DNA of 64,000 bases from Dehalococcoidales bacterium (GCA_028716225.1 JAQUQE010000008.1:1-64000), one strand, 5' to 3'. Counted from the stretch's first letter, positions 8,849-17,685 are shown. Translations and numbers: made by a program. Notes: generated by a model not told the origin, from the sequence alone.

Positions 8849-9481
8849 CCAATGACCGGACCTGCGCAACTGTTGGAGATAAAGTATAGTCTTAAGATAA
8901 CTCTCTTGAAGGATTTGGGAGAAGAACTATGAAGCGCTTACGTGCGTCTACGGATTAAGGAGCTAATTCAGCTAAGCCCGACGCGATGTCCCCCATCCAG
9001 TGTCACCCCACCCCTGAATCGAGCGAACGCAGTCATCTGGAGCGAGGGAGGGATGAAGTTACAGTCAGTAATACGAACCGAGCGAACTCACTGACCAAAT
9101 GTCAGTAATGAGTGCGGTATTCACTATATCGGTTAAGAAAGGGCTTCCTGTCTTTATCCTACTACCCATTCCGAGAATATTCAACTGATTATGGTAGCAA
9201 CGGTTTTTTATTCACATTATTCGCTCAAGCGTTCAACGAGTTAACATTTCTGAGAATCGGCTTCACTGAACAAATTTACAGATTTTTGTAGCGATGGCGA
9301 CTGTTCACCCAAAACGTTAATCTGAGTAATCCAATACGGTATAGAAAAGATTAACAAGAAGCTGTCAAGGTGATTCGTATACTCACTTCTTGACATTGGT
9401 ATAATATTTGGGAGTAGGTCACAGTTACTTGACTACCAATTAAAGCATTATAGCAATGATGATCGAGGGGAAAAATTAGAC
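8849..9481. other. intergenic region, no gene recognised
   Basis: About 630 bp. It holds scattered direct motifs (CGAGCGAAC at two places) and a short inverted pair GTCAGT/ACTGAC near 9063-9100. A TATAAT lies near 9403, but its nearest TTGACA is only 5 bp away, so it is not a standard promoter. No coding frame is convincing. Confidence 0.4.
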
Positions 9482-10867
9482 TCACTGGGAGATTTTGGAA
9501 TACAGGCTATGCTCATAGAACCAGTGCATTTTTGAGAGGATGTGAACTGCCGTTTCAGGGTCATCATACACCGGGAAACCTAGTTCCTCCAGTTTAATCA
9601 CGGAGGGCATAACAAAGTCTCGGGCAGGAATACTGATTAACAAAGGTTTACCGCAAAGGCTCAGTTCCCCAATTTTCTCGATATAAAGATCGGTCAATTC
9701 AGCTTGTAGAATGATTACAAAAGCGCTGACATCATCGTCTTTTGCACAGGTATTAATTACTTCGGCTACCTGAGCTGGTGTCTGATCAAAGGTTAAGTCG
9801 ACCGGGTTTTTTACTGTAACATAAGGCGGTATAATCTGGCTGAGACATTTTATTGAGGCCGATGATAACTCTGCCAGACGGAGACCTTTCTCGTAACAGG
9901 TATCAGTGCTGGTAACGCCCATAGCCCCGGTATAGCTAATGATCAATAAACCCGGGCCCTTAGGCAAGGGTTGTTTAGAAAAGGCCTTGGAAAGGTTGAA
10001 CATATCCCGGTAGCTTTCCGCCTGAATAACCCGGCTCTGCCTAAACACAGCGTTATAGATGTCGTTGTTACCGGCGATAGAGGCAGTGTGGGAAGCCGCT
10101 GTTCTAAGACCAACAGTAGTTCGCCCCCCCTTAAGGGCAATGATTGGCTTATGGCAGGTCACCTCCTTGGCTACATCAATGAACCGTCGCCCAGCTTTGA
10201 TATCTTCTAGGTACATGGAAATTACTCTAATGTTATCGTCTGTACCTAGATATTCCAGCATGTCCGTTTCGTTAATATCCAGCTTGTTGCCGATGGTAGC
10301 GATGACGCCGAATTCCATGGTTTGGCTAAAGCCCCACAGTAACCCCGCCGCGTAAACGCCGGCTTGGGCAACCACACCCAGATTTCCTTTTCTCAATAGC
10401 CCCACAATACCGAGCGACTGCACCATATTGTGATGAGTATTGATCAATCCCGAGCAGTTCGGGCCGACCATCCGGGTGCTGGAATTCCTTAAAGCCTGAA
10501 CGATTTCCTGCTCAATGGCAAACCCTTCCTGCCCGATCTCCGAAAAACCGGCGGCTTCGTTGATAACAAACTTTACCCCTTTTCGACAGCATTTTTTGAT
10601 AACCCCGGGGGTACTTTTAGCCGGAACGATGATGATGGCCGTATCAATCTCATCGTCAATATCACCGATGTCTTTATAGGCTTTGATGCCCTGTACGTAT
10701 TCCACACCAGGATTAACAGCATATAGCCTACCCTGATAATTATGAATGATTAGATTCTTAAAGACATTGTAGCCCAGTTTACCTACCGTGTTCGAGGCAC
10801 CTATAACAGCGATGTTTCTTGGATAAAAAAGTAGTTTCAGGGAATTGTCAGGTTGTACTGGTAACAT
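9482..10867 (-). CDS. ADP-forming acetyl/acyl-CoA synthetase, alpha subunit
   Basis: 461 aa from the ATG at 10867, chosen because AGGAG lies 7 nt upstream (an ATG at 10894 is in frame but lacks one). An N-terminal CoA-binding domain (FYPRNIAVIGASNTVGKLG) is followed by the ligase domain with VGPNCSGLINT and ASHTASIAGNN, whose His is the phosphorylated residue in this family. The enzyme converts acyl-CoA, ADP and phosphate to free acid, ATP and CoA in the cytoplasm. The beta subunit is encoded 77 bp upstream on the same strand. Such enzymes give substrate-level ATP in anaerobes. The substrate cannot be read from sequence. Confidence 0.9.
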   Translation of the reverse strand: MLPVQPDNSLKLLFYPRNIAVIGASNTVGKLGYNVFKNLIIHNYQGRLYAVNPGVEYVQGIKAYKDIGDIDDEIDTAIIIVPAKSTPGVIKKCCRKGVKFVINEAAGFSEIGQEGFAIEQEIVQALRNSSTRMVGPNCSGLINTHHNMVQSLGIVGLLRKGNLGVVAQAGVYAAGLLWGFSQTMEFGVIATIGNKLDINETDMLEYLGTDDNIRVISMYLEDIKAGRRFIDVAKEVTCHKPIIALKGGRTTVGLRTAASHTASIAGNNDIYNAVFRQSRVIQAESYRDMFNLSKAFSKQPLPKGPGLLIISYTGAMGVTSTDTCYEKGLRLAELSSASIKCLSQIIPPYVTVKNPVDLTFDQTPAQVAEVINTCAKDDDVSAFVIILQAELTDLYIEKIGELSLCGKPLLISIPARDFVMPSVIKLEELGFPVYDDPETAVHILSKMHWFYEHSLYSKISQ

Positions 10868-10944
10868 CTCGCAACTCCTGTTTAAATATGGCATACTACC
10901 GAACCTGCCGATAGTTCGATACCAGCTGCTCTGTATCAGACTAT

Positions 10945-11649
10945 TTAAGCGATCAAGGGCGTATCTTCAAGTAATACCCGTGCGTCTACTGCCACGGCAC
11001 CATTGGGGTATACGAAAACCGGGTTAATGTCCAGTTCCTTTATGCTTGGGTTTAGCATAACCAGTTCTGACACTTTTAGCAGCCAATCTTCAATGATTTC
11101 GGTGTCCGCTGCAGGCTGTCCCCTATATCCCTGAAGTAACTTGAATCCTTTAAGCTCATGGATCATCTCAGAGGCGTCTTCCTCATAAAGGGGTGCAATC
11201 CTCAACGAAAAATCCTTGAGCAGCTCAACCCAGACGCCGCCCAGCCCGAACATGATTGCCGGACCAAACTGGATGTCTCTTATCATACCAATTATTACTT
11301 CTACCCCACGGGGAGCCTGTGACTGCACCGATATGCCATCTATTGCAACTTCGGGATAATTTTGCCGAAGATTGCTCATCATGTTGTTATAGGCATGTCT
11401 GACTCCCTCCGGATCAGTTAATCTGGTGATTACGCACCCGGCGTCGCTCTTGTGAATGATGTCGGGTGAGACTACCTTGAGTACTACGGGATAGCCAAGG
11501 CTACAGGCAATGGCTACGGCTTCTGAATCAGAATTGGCTAAGAATGGTTCCGTAACCGTTAACCCTGCCTGCTTGAGAAGTTGTTTAGATTCTATTTCAT
11601 TAAGAAACTTGCCTGGTTTTTGACAAGATCCATTCGGCGTTCGTGTCAT
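10945..11649 (-). CDS. ADP-forming acetyl/acyl-CoA synthetase, beta subunit
   Basis: 234 aa from the ATG at 11649; a GTG at 11658 is an alternative. ATP-grasp type: FLNEIESKQLLKQAGL at the N-terminus, GYPVVLKVVSPDIIHKSDAG for nucleotide binding, IQFGPAIMFGLGGVWVELLKD, and a C-terminal ELDINPVFVYPNGAVAVDAR. This matches the acyl-CoA synthetase beta subunit and pairs with the alpha subunit downstream. A second, fused version of the same enzyme occurs at 45551-48265. Confidence 0.9.
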   Translation of the reverse strand: MTRTPNGSCQKPGKFLNEIESKQLLKQAGLTVTEPFLANSDSEAVAIACSLGYPVVLKVVSPDIIHKSDAGCVITRLTDPEGVRHAYNNMMSNLRQNYPEVAIDGISVQSQAPRGVEVIIGMIRDIQFGPAIMFGLGGVWVELLKDFSLRIAPLYEEDASEMIHELKGFKLLQGYRGQPAADTEIIEDWLLKVSELVMLNPSIKELDINPVFVYPNGAVAVDARVLLEDTPLIA

Positions 11650-11698
11650 TTTACCCACCCACGCGTTACTTTATAAATGATAAGATTGTCGATTGCGT

Positions 11699-11848
11699 TT
11701 ATTCTTCCGCTTGGTCCCCCTCTCTTTTCTTACCCTTGTTAATAACTTGCACGTTTACCGTCGTTGTTAAAATACTGGTTGTGACGGCCTGCCTAGCACG
11801 TTTCTTGGCCTTCTTTGGTTCTCTTCGGACGTAGTCGCGTCTGCCCAT
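11699..11848 (-). CDS. small basic protein (49 aa)
   Basis: Reads MGRRDYVRREPKKAKKRARQ then AVTTSILTTTVNVQVINKGK and a short acidic tail. An AGGTG Shine-Dalgarno lies about 6 nt before the ATG. The Lys/Arg-rich head and hydrophobic/Thr-rich middle look like a genuine tiny protein, perhaps nucleic-acid binding. It is the downstream-most gene of the copy A region on this strand. Confidence 0.6.
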   Translation of the reverse strand: MGRRDYVRREPKKAKKRARQAVTTSILTTTVNVQVINKGKKREGDQAEE

Positions 11849-11966
11849 ATTAACACCTATTTGTGCCGTGAAGTTTCTTTATTCAACCCTTATCTGTATT
11901 TATTGGTATGTCAGCCATCAGGAAAGCATGTTCATCATTAGTAAGATATCACTAGTAATTAGGTTG

Positions 11967-12077
11967 TTACTTCACCTTTCTTCCGGGCATTTTCCCCCGC
12001 TTTTTCCTCGCTTGTTTAAGAACTTTCTTGTGGTTCCTGCGTTCCTCCTCTCTTTCTGCAACTGATTTCCTCTTCAT
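11967..12077 (-). CDS. small basic protein (36 aa)
   Basis: Reads MKRKSVAEREEERRNHKKVL then KQARKKRGKMPGRKVK. It is preceded by AAGGAGG, 11 nt from the ATG. Almost entirely charged, helix-forming and very basic, so probably RNA- or DNA-associated. No homologue recognised. Confidence 0.5.
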   Translation of the reverse strand: MKRKSVAEREEERRNHKKVLKQARKKRGKMPGRKVK

Positions 12078-12101
12078 AATCGCTTATGCCTCCTTAATAT
12101 G

Positions 12102-12332
12102 TTACATATTCTTTGCCGCTTTGTACGGAGGCTGCATCTTTGGTCGATAATGATGGCAATTCTGTTGCGCTTGCGCCACAGTCCCGTTTGGCTTAGTAAT
12201 TCCCCATAGGGAAAACCAGCGTGGGTTCCTCCTATCAAAGCGCCCATATTGGCAACGATACTCTTCGGGCTCCGTTCTTTTCAGTAACCATTGGCAACGG
12301 GCGCATTCCGGTTGCTCCAATTCATTAATCAC
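12102..12332 (-). CDS. small cysteine-containing protein
   Basis: About 76 aa with CARCQWLLKR near the start, then YRCQYGRF and a late QQNCHHY, so four cysteines could bind one metal. The start is uncertain. The GTG at 12332 overlaps the only Shine-Dalgarno (AAGGAG), and a TTG four codons later is better spaced. It lies between the tiny basic genes and the methyltransferase-like gene of copy A. Confidence 0.5.
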   Translation of the reverse strand: MINELEQPECARCQWLLKRTEPEEYRCQYGRFDRRNPRWFSLWGITKPNGTVAQAQQNCHHYRPKMQPPYKAAKNM

Positions 12333-12420
12333 TCCTTAAGTTAGGCCATCCTGTTATCAATAAGGAATCATTTATGACAGGAATAGACATCCTTATAAGG
12401 TTAGTTACTCTTTGGTTACA

Positions 12421-13164
12421 CTATCTTTTCTTCCCTCTCCTTGTTTTAAGGCTGGTATCTGCATGCTTGTCTTCCTTTGCCTTTCTGATGTGCCTCTTTA
12501 CTCTTCCCGTTTCGGCCCCCTTAGCCTCGTTTATCAGCCGTTTAAAATTACGCTTCCTGCCGCAGTATTTACAGATCCCCTGACAGTCTGAATTAATGAT
12601 CCAGTAATGCACGCACTGGTCAATAGTAAATACTATCGTGTTGTCGATGGTCTGATCATATGTAAAATTCCCTTGGTCGCTGAGATATTCTTTAATAACC
12701 CGATTCGTTCCTGGCTTATTGTAATTGCTCATAACTACCCTCGCATCATGAGATAGATGGCTTTCCCAGCATCTTAGTATTCTCTTTAGGTCCTTATAAT
12801 CGCCAGGAGTATTAAGCCATAATAGGCCTATCTTATCCTTCCATCTCCTGGCGGAATCCTCATTCGATTCATGCCGTAACACCAGGATATTCTGTATATT
12901 ATCCCAGTCCAAGTCGCTGGTGAACTCCGGACTTTCTCGCGATGTGAAGCTAAACACCCTATTTTGCTTGCCTTCTTGCGAACCTCTAACCAAACACTGG
13001 GTTACCATATCTCTTTTTATCCCCACCGCAACGATAACCTGGCCTTCGGGTGCATCTCTAGCCAGCTCGTAAAGCAGTCCACATACAGCATTGGGTATTT
13101 CACCTTCATTATTCGTCGTAGTGTGCCCATAAGTTTCGATGTCAACACCTGTTAAGCCAATCGC
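12421..13164 (-). pseudogene. class I methyltransferase-like protein, start codon lost (copy A)
   Basis: The open frame runs well upstream of the first usable start (GTG 13026). It encodes IETYGHTTTNNEGEIPNA, then LLYELARDAPEGQVIVAVG, LLWLNTPGDYKDLKRILRCW, and a zinc knuckle CQGICKYCG. This resembles the Methyltransf_24/CmcI-like SAM-dependent family, with a degraded motif I (VAVGIKRD in place of an E-x-G-s-x-x-G pattern). The equivalent position in copy B (18868-18870) is GTG, overlapping the preceding stop as GTGA. Here it is GCG at 13162-13164. The gene has therefore probably lost its start codon. Family resemblance is moderate; loss of start is inferred from the comparison. Confidence 0.55.
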
Positions 13165-13256
13165 TTCGCCTTTATATTTGGCCTTTTCCTTAGATAGGAC
13201 TCTAGTTTTTTGACGGACCTTCGTTCTATTTGCTTTTCTTTTCCTTCCTTTCCCAA
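13152..13256 (-). CDS. tiny basic protein (copy A)
   Basis: 34 aa from a TTG at 13256, with AGGAGG exactly 7 nt upstream. It begins (M)GKEGKEKQIERRSVKKLES then YLRKRPNIKAKRLA. The copy B homologue at 18867-18962 has an ATG at the same place and identical Shine-Dalgarno spacing, which supports the start. Function unknown; strongly basic. Confidence 0.6.
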   Translation of the reverse strand: MGKEGKEKQIERRSVKKLESYLRKRPNIKAKRLA

Positions 13257-13272
13257 CTTTCTGCCTCCTATT

Positions 13273-13443
13273 CTATTCCTCGTCTTTCCTACCCTGACGG
13301 CGACGGATTTGAAGAAGCGTATCAACGAACCTCTGGATTTCCTTAAGTTGTGACCCATTCAAAGCGATGATTAGCTTCATTGTCTGGGACACTGTATCAG
13401 CACTCTGTTTTTCCGATTGTTCAACTGCTTGACCGTTGCTCAT
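13273..13443 (-). CDS. 56-aa helical protein (copy A)
   Basis: Begins MSNGQAVEQSEKQSADTVSQ and ends LLQIRRRQGRKDEE. An in-frame ATG at 13464 exists, but copy B starts at the MSNGQ position through an ATGA overlap, so 13443 is preferred. The protein is about 80-90% identical to its copy B paralogue (18979-19149). Followed 16 bp later by the tiny basic gene, as in copy B. Function unknown. Confidence 0.7.
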   Translation of the reverse strand: MSNGQAVEQSEKQSADTVSQTMKLIIALNGSQLKEIQRFVDTLLQIRRRQGRKDEE

Positions 13444-13514
13444 ATTAAATAATCGTCTGTACACTGTTGACCCACGTTCTTTATTTGTTTCATCAAATAC
13501 TCTGTTGGCAGTAC

Positions 13515-13625
13515 AGGCACTTATTCAAACGTAAAATGCGATACGCATTCACTGCAAGCCCGTATTCACCGTAGCGAAACATATCTGTTTTAGCTTGGTA
13601 TACCCGTCGTCGAAGGGACTAACCA
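13515..13625 (-). pseudogene. decayed zinc-ribbon gene (copy A)
   Basis: The DNA parallels copy B 19721-19830 (CGCTACGGTGAATACGG versus CGCTATGGGAAATAAAGG). It carries a 1-nt deletion, so the CSEC knuckle is no longer in frame. Not functional. Confidence 0.6.
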
Positions 13626-13734
13626 GTTGTTAACCTTAAGGTGTCCTCTATTATCTTCCTTGTAGCCGGATCAGAATGCTTGCTCCCCATCTATCGCTAG
13701 TGACTCCCCCTGCTATAACTGATAGGTTTTCTGA

Positions 13735-13970
13735 TGAAGCTACAGTCTATACGGCGAACGGCTTGCGGTAATATTCCGATCCACACCGGATCGATAGACT
13801 GCCCCCAATCTTGACAGATACCATAAGCCGCCATCGTCGATTATACGTGGACCTCGCTCCACATGTTGCTCTTTATCAGGGTTCTTGACGCCGATTTAGT
13901 CTAGTTCTTTGATCAATTTATTACGCTCCTGCTCCAGATTAGAGCGAATTGTACTTAGTTCAATTACCAT
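13735..13970 (-). pseudogene. decayed DksA/TraR-type gene (copy A)
   Basis: Starts MVIELSTIRSNLEQERNKL and hits TAA after IKELD. Past further deletions another frame reads YGICQDWGQSIDPVW and ILPQAVRRIDC. This matches YGICEDCGKPINPVRMEVVP of the copy B protein at 20014-20382, with one zinc cysteine changed to Trp. The start overlaps the end of the RRM gene. Confidence 0.75.
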
Positions 13971-14310
13971 TGTGCTCCTGCCTCCTAGCCTCATAGGCTC
14001 TCACGCTGTCGTATCTACTGAAACGGCTTATCACTCTGTTAGGTAATTTAACCTCGCTTTTTGAAAGCGGTAGCGCCTCAATAATCTTGATCACTTTGCC
14101 TTTGATTATTTTATTCGAAAGATTTCTAATCGCGGTCTTCGCCTCCGTGCCCGAAACCATTTCAACATAACCATACCTATTACTGTAATTACTGCCAATA
14201 TAATTACTGCGCATAATGATGATTGATAGTACATCTCCAAAAGTCGTAAATTCTTGCCGCAATTCGTCTTCTGTAAGTTCATTTGGTAGGTTTCCTACGA
14301 AGATATTCAT
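13960..14310 (-). CDS. RRM-type RNA-binding protein
   Basis: 116 aa from the ATG at 14310 (an upstream ATG at 14331 is also in frame). One RNA recognition motif fills residues 1-80: RNP2 reads NIFVGNLP and RNP1 reads RYGYVEM. The loop between them is unusual (RSNYIGSNYSNRYG). The C-terminal tail is Arg/Glu-rich. Bacterial single-RRM proteins bind RNA, often in cold or stress response. It is present only in copy A; copy B has no RRM gene between its two DksA-type genes. It is one of the few intact genes in copy A. Confidence 0.85.
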   Translation of the reverse strand: MNIFVGNLPNELTEDELRQEFTTFGDVLSIIIMRSNYIGSNYSNRYGYVEMVSGTEAKTAIRNLSNKIIKGKVIKIIEALPLSKSEVKLPNRVISRFSRYDSVRAYEARRQEHNGN

Positions 14311-14366
14311 AGTGACTTTCTCCCTAATCATCTGTGCATAACTTACAAGCGAGGTATTCTAAGTCA

Positions 14367-14455
14367 CTAGCCAACAAATACGTGAGTATACGGTAGTATT
14401 TCCTAGCATCCTGCTTGAATATACTTACCATTTCCGGTAACCTTATTCTGGATAC
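14367..14455 (-). pseudogene. decayed second DksA/TraR-type gene (copy A)
   Basis: Reads KYIQAGC, an in-frame TAG, then EILPYTHVFVG. The copy B gene at 20465-20776 reads KHIETGRLEILPYTPTCRRC at the same place. Only the C-terminal zinc-finger part is recognisable and its cysteines are gone. Confidence 0.65.
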
Positions 14456-14584
14456 CGGCGATCCCAAATAACTTCTGGTCTTAATGTGGTATAACCCGTC
14501 CGGTGTTTGCTATGCCACATCGTAGTAGATGAGTATGCACATGATACCAACAACGTAGATTCCTTTTACCTGCCGGTGTATTTA

Positions 14585-14899
14585 TTAATTACTCACCGCC
14601 GGTAAGGCATTGCTTTCATAACAGCCTACCGACTGTCCTATACCAACACATAATACCCATCTCTCGATGCCAGGAATGCTGGCTATCTTTGAGGTGACGA
14701 TATCGCCTATTTCGATCAACCCTTTAGCCTCAACCATGGCTATAATCTCGTAAGAGCCAGTAACGGCTTGGGCCAATAGTACCCCGTCTACCTTGCCAAT
14801 CGCCTCTAGGATCCTGTTTCTGGCCATTGCCCCAGAAAGAGATTTGGATTTTCCTGAAATTGTCTTGATCAGCATAAAGGCCCTCTTCACCATTTCCAA
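14585..14899 (-). CDS. stand-alone Lrp/AsnC RAM-domain protein (copy A)
   Basis: 104 aa with no helix-turn-helix. It begins MVKRAFMLIKT and continues EAIGKVDGVLLAQAVTGSYE, IIAMVEAKGLIEIGDIV and KIASIPGIERWVLC, the alpha-beta pattern of the Lrp/AsnC ligand-binding (RAM) domain. Such stand-alone domains form small-molecule-binding oligomers. It is paralogous to 21027-21344 and is the first gene behind the conserved leader described at 15005-15150. Ligand and partner unknown. Confidence 0.8.
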   Translation of the reverse strand: MEMVKRAFMLIKTISGKSKSLSGAMARNRILEAIGKVDGVLLAQAVTGSYEIIAMVEAKGLIEIGDIVTSKIASIPGIERWVLCVGIGQSVGCYESNALPAVSN

Positions 14900-15004
14900 T
14901 CATCTCCGATATGTAATACAAGTACTCACCCTGCATGCTAGAGTGTGCGACAGCACGAAGCGTTATAGAGTTGGGTAGAATGTAACGGATATGCGAGATA
15001 ACCG

Positions 15005-15150
15005 GGTATGGCTACGTAAAGTAGATAAGTCTATACTGCTAATGGTATAACAGTCATACGAAACTCTACGTAGCCAAAAGTCTGCTTCACTGTAACTTTG
15101 GCAATATAATTTAGTATACTCATGGGCACCTCCTGTTAATTGTCAAAGAT
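15005..15150 (-). promoter_or_regulatory. conserved leader: strong RBS, micro-ORF and stem-loop (copy A)
   Basis: AGGAGGT sits 4 nt before an ATG at 15123. The micro-ORF (30 codons, stop at 15031) begins MSILNYIAKVTVKQTFGY. Its end overlaps one arm of a long-range inverted repeat (TACGTAGCC 15067-15075 with GGCTACGTA 15010-15018). The Lrp-like gene starts about 110 nt further. The same design recurs in copy B. Attenuation or translational coupling is inference. Confidence 0.55.
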
Positions 15151-15455
15151 ACGCTACCACGAGAAAATGAAAGCTGAGTAGAGTTTGAACAAAATAAGGG
15201 AGTATAAAATTGCTACCAACGTTATTCTACCAAGCTGAGCAACCGTGAGCAAGCTCACAATAAGAGGTTTGCGCATGTTTGTAGCGGTTTGTGTGATACG
15301 CTAGTATGTGCCGGCTACTTTATCTCTGTTTTACTCGTGGATTCAAGGCATTTTGACCACACAAAGACTTGAATGTACTTCGGAGACACACTGGTATCGT
15401 TTTCGGTGGTATGTAATACCAATGTTAGAGTCAAATCAAAATGAAACGTCGCACC

Positions 15456-15661
15456 GCATTATTCAACGGGAAAATGACAGTTGAGCTTCTTAATCGGGAA
15501 CTATTTGTGACTCTGTAAGAAGTCAGGGTGCTGATAGAACAGTGGCGAATAAAATACAATTAGGTGCGTCCTGATAGCGCCAGGAATAACCGACCACCGG
15601 ATCTCGAAACTATCTTAACATTGGCTACGACTTAAGTGGTATCACTACTGGTGGCAGGTCA
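15456..15661 (+). mobile_element. IS3-family transposase 3' remnant and right end
   Basis: The frame reads ALFNGKMTVELLNRELFVTL, stop, EVRVLIEQWRIKYN, stop, VRPDSA. This is the C-terminus typical of IS3-family OrfB with two in-frame stops. It is followed by TAACATTGGCTACGACTTAA and a terminal GGTGGCAGGTCA at 15650-15661, like IS3-type right ends. Confidence 0.7.
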
Positions 15662-15709
15662 TAGCCCCGTCTGAGGTCAGGGTCATCGTTCCTAACCCGT
15701 TCCTCTTGC

Positions 15710-16774
15710 TTAATCACTTAGCACTGAAGCTTGAACGCCTTCTACGAATGGGTGTTTGTATTTAAGCCTTTCCCCCACGTTGGATTCCTTTGCCAGATAC
15801 AGTATGTCTTCGATGAAACTGTTGTAAGTAATCCCCATGGCTTCTATAAGAAACCGGGCTCCACCGCCGATAGAGATATCAGTGTTAGGATTTACATCGA
15901 TAACCATGAGCCCTCCATCGCGGTTCTGTCTCATGTCAATGCTGGCATATCCTCGGCAACCCAGTGCTTTAAAAGAATCCTTTAGCAGTTCCTCTATCTC
16001 GTTCTTGAGAGAAGCATCAATATCTGCAGGGCACTGTTCTCTTGTCCCGGCGAAATATTCATCCGCCTGAACCCATTTTGCGGAATAAGTTAACAGCCTT
16101 GGCTTATCGGGAGGCAGATTGTAGATTATCTCTTCAATAGGAAAAACCATCAAAAGCGAGTTTCCAGTGACCAGTCCGCGGAACTCCCTGCCGGGTAAAA
16201 AATCCTCGATGAGCGATTGCTGCTGATATGACTGCCAGATGAATTCTACCTGATTCCGCAATGATTGAAAATCATTGACCACGCTCTTTGCCGAAAGACC
16301 ATGACTGGCATGTTCGCCCAGAGGCTTGACGATGCAGGGAAATTCCAGACTAAACTCCTCGGCACAACCTGGATAGAGAACCTGCCAATCTGGGGTAGGA
16401 ACGCCGTACGCCCTCAAGCATTTGTTCACCGTAGCTTTGTTTTCACATATCCTGAGGTTCTTGCTGGAACAACCGGTAAAAGATAAGCCCAACTTCTCGA
16501 GGTACAGGACAATCGCCGCCTCGCTTTCCGGCCAGCCGTCAAAACCCTCAAACAGGTTGAAAACAATGTCCACATCCAGATCATTTAACTCTTCTTCTAC
16601 CAGAGAAAGCGGTGGAATCAGAGCTAAGGTAAAGGCATCGTACCCTAGTTCATGCAGTGCCCGATTCACCGCAATTACTGAATCGGTTACGCCTTCAACG
16701 GCACTGCCCTCTCCCAAGCTATGATATTTGCTGATATCAGGCTTGTTATATATAATCGCGACTCTTTCTGACAC
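15710..16774 (-). CDS. D-alanine-D-alanine ligase-like ATP-grasp protein
   Basis: 354 aa from a GTG at 16774, chosen for the GGGGGG ribosome site 8-9 nt upstream; an ATG at 16819 is an alternative. N-terminal domain SERVAIIYNKPD, LDVDIVFNLFEGFDGWPESE, then the ATP-grasp core FPCIVKPLGEHASHGLSAKS and a final metal-binding segment MVIDVNPNTDISIGGG (N and D residues). The family joins carboxylates to amines with ATP. The substrate may be D-Ala or another small amino acid, and no cell-wall gene is adjacent. It lies between the two copies of the regulatory module, so it could be part of the duplicated neighbourhood's cargo. Confidence 0.85.
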   Translation of the reverse strand: MSERVAIIYNKPDISKYHSLGEGSAVEGVTDSVIAVNRALHELGYDAFTLALIPPLSLVEEELNDLDVDIVFNLFEGFDGWPESEAAIVLYLEKLGLSFTGCSSKNLRICENKATVNKCLRAYGVPTPDWQVLYPGCAEEFSLEFPCIVKPLGEHASHGLSAKSVVNDFQSLRNQVEFIWQSYQQQSLIEDFLPGREFRGLVTGNSLLMVFPIEEIIYNLPPDKPRLLTYSAKWVQADEYFAGTREQCPADIDASLKNEIEELLKDSFKALGCRGYASIDMRQNRDGGLMVIDVNPNTDISIGGGARFLIEAMGITYNSFIEDILYLAKESNVGERLKYKHPFVEGVQASVLSD

Positions 16775-17168
16775 TGGTCTTACCCCCCTTTTTGATACGT
16801 TACCTGAGACCAACATCACTTTTAGTACTAACCAGTCCGCTTAAACTGATTTGCTGAGAGCTTAAGTTAATCCGTAACACGCTGTAGCCTTATTCAGTCC
16901 GGTTCATCCTGTTCTACAATTTGCATGATGTGAATCTGCCTCCGCCGAAATACCACGCGGTAAATTCCGAATCGAGTTGTCAGTAACTTTGTAACCGCTA
17001 CTAATTTCAATCGTAGCCAGTACCAGGTAGGCATTCTTACCATTCTGATTCTGAGTTAGAGGTACTATCGAAACACCTAGTCTCAGCTATTGCCAATACG
17101 CTATGTTTAACCACTTGTGTATCCAGAGAGGTCATTACTCTGGCACTGAGTACCGTTTTCAAACCCAG
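16775..17168. other. intergenic region with a possible RelE-like remnant
   Basis: About 390 bp. On the minus strand a 46-codon frame at 16894-17034 encodes MPTWYWLRLKLVAVTKLLT then FGIYRVVFRRRQIHIMQIVE. The second half resembles the C-terminus of RelE/ParE-type toxins. No good ribosome site and no antitoxin are seen; probably a remnant. Nothing else recognised. Confidence 0.35.
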
Positions 17169-17621
17169 CTACCTTGATAGTGATTCTATCTGTGCCATAT
17201 CTTCTATGTCCTCTAACGAATCAGCCATCATTGCCTTCTTATCGGCAAGGAATGGACACACTGCTCTAAGTCCCGGTCTAGCTTCCACAGATTCCTTTAC
17301 AGCTTTATCTTTGCCCTTGTCTTTCATATTCTCGAGCACCCAGAACCAGATATAGCCATCCACCAGGGCTACAGCGGTCTAGCCAACCAACGAAGCTATT
17401 CCAGTAGAGTAGTTGCCCTGGCCAAAACTGTAGCCGGTGAACATACTCCACGGTATGCTTACCGCCCCAAGGACAATGGTTGTTGCTTTCAGCGTAAGGT
17501 ATTTATTTCGTATCTTCATCTCTGCAACCTCCACTTTAATTCGGTCAGTAGGGTGATCTACCTTATCATCACAAAGTATTCCCCTCATACTTACATCCCG
17601 TTTAGTTATGACCGCTGCCAT
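17169..17621 (-). pseudogene. two-helix membrane protein interrupted by an in-frame amber codon
   Basis: Two segments in the same frame are separated only by TAG at 17379-17381. The first (80 codons) has a membrane helix KATTIVLGAVSIPWSMFTGY and ends GIASLVG. The second continues TAVALVDGYIWFWVLENMK and a charged tail RPGLRAVCPFLADKKAMMAD. Together they make a 150-residue protein with two membrane spans and a cytoplasmic tail. A nonsense mutation is the simplest reading. No homologue or function recognised. Other stops in this neighbourhood are ochre, so recoding of UAG is not supported. Confidence 0.6.
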
Positions 17622-17685
17622 TCAGTGAAAGCATATGGTTATATATACTTATTACTAACTAGTTACTATCTATTTACATTTTATA

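Larger units (their letters stand above)
14900..15709. other. non-coding region: leader, conserved module and IS3 debris
   Basis: About 810 bp without an intact gene. It holds the stem-loop and micro-ORF leader (15005-15150) and a non-coding block at about 15240-15410 similar to copy B 21660-21860. An IS3-family remnant follows at 15456-15661. Substitutions between the two non-coding blocks are not concentrated in third codon positions, so they are not hidden genes. Confidence 0.6.

Noticed and set aside
9392-9410. TTGACA close to TATAAT, promoter-like
   Set aside because: The spacing is only about 5 bp instead of about 17; the same holds for TTGACA/TATAAT near 40126-40145, where I rely on the extended -10 alone.
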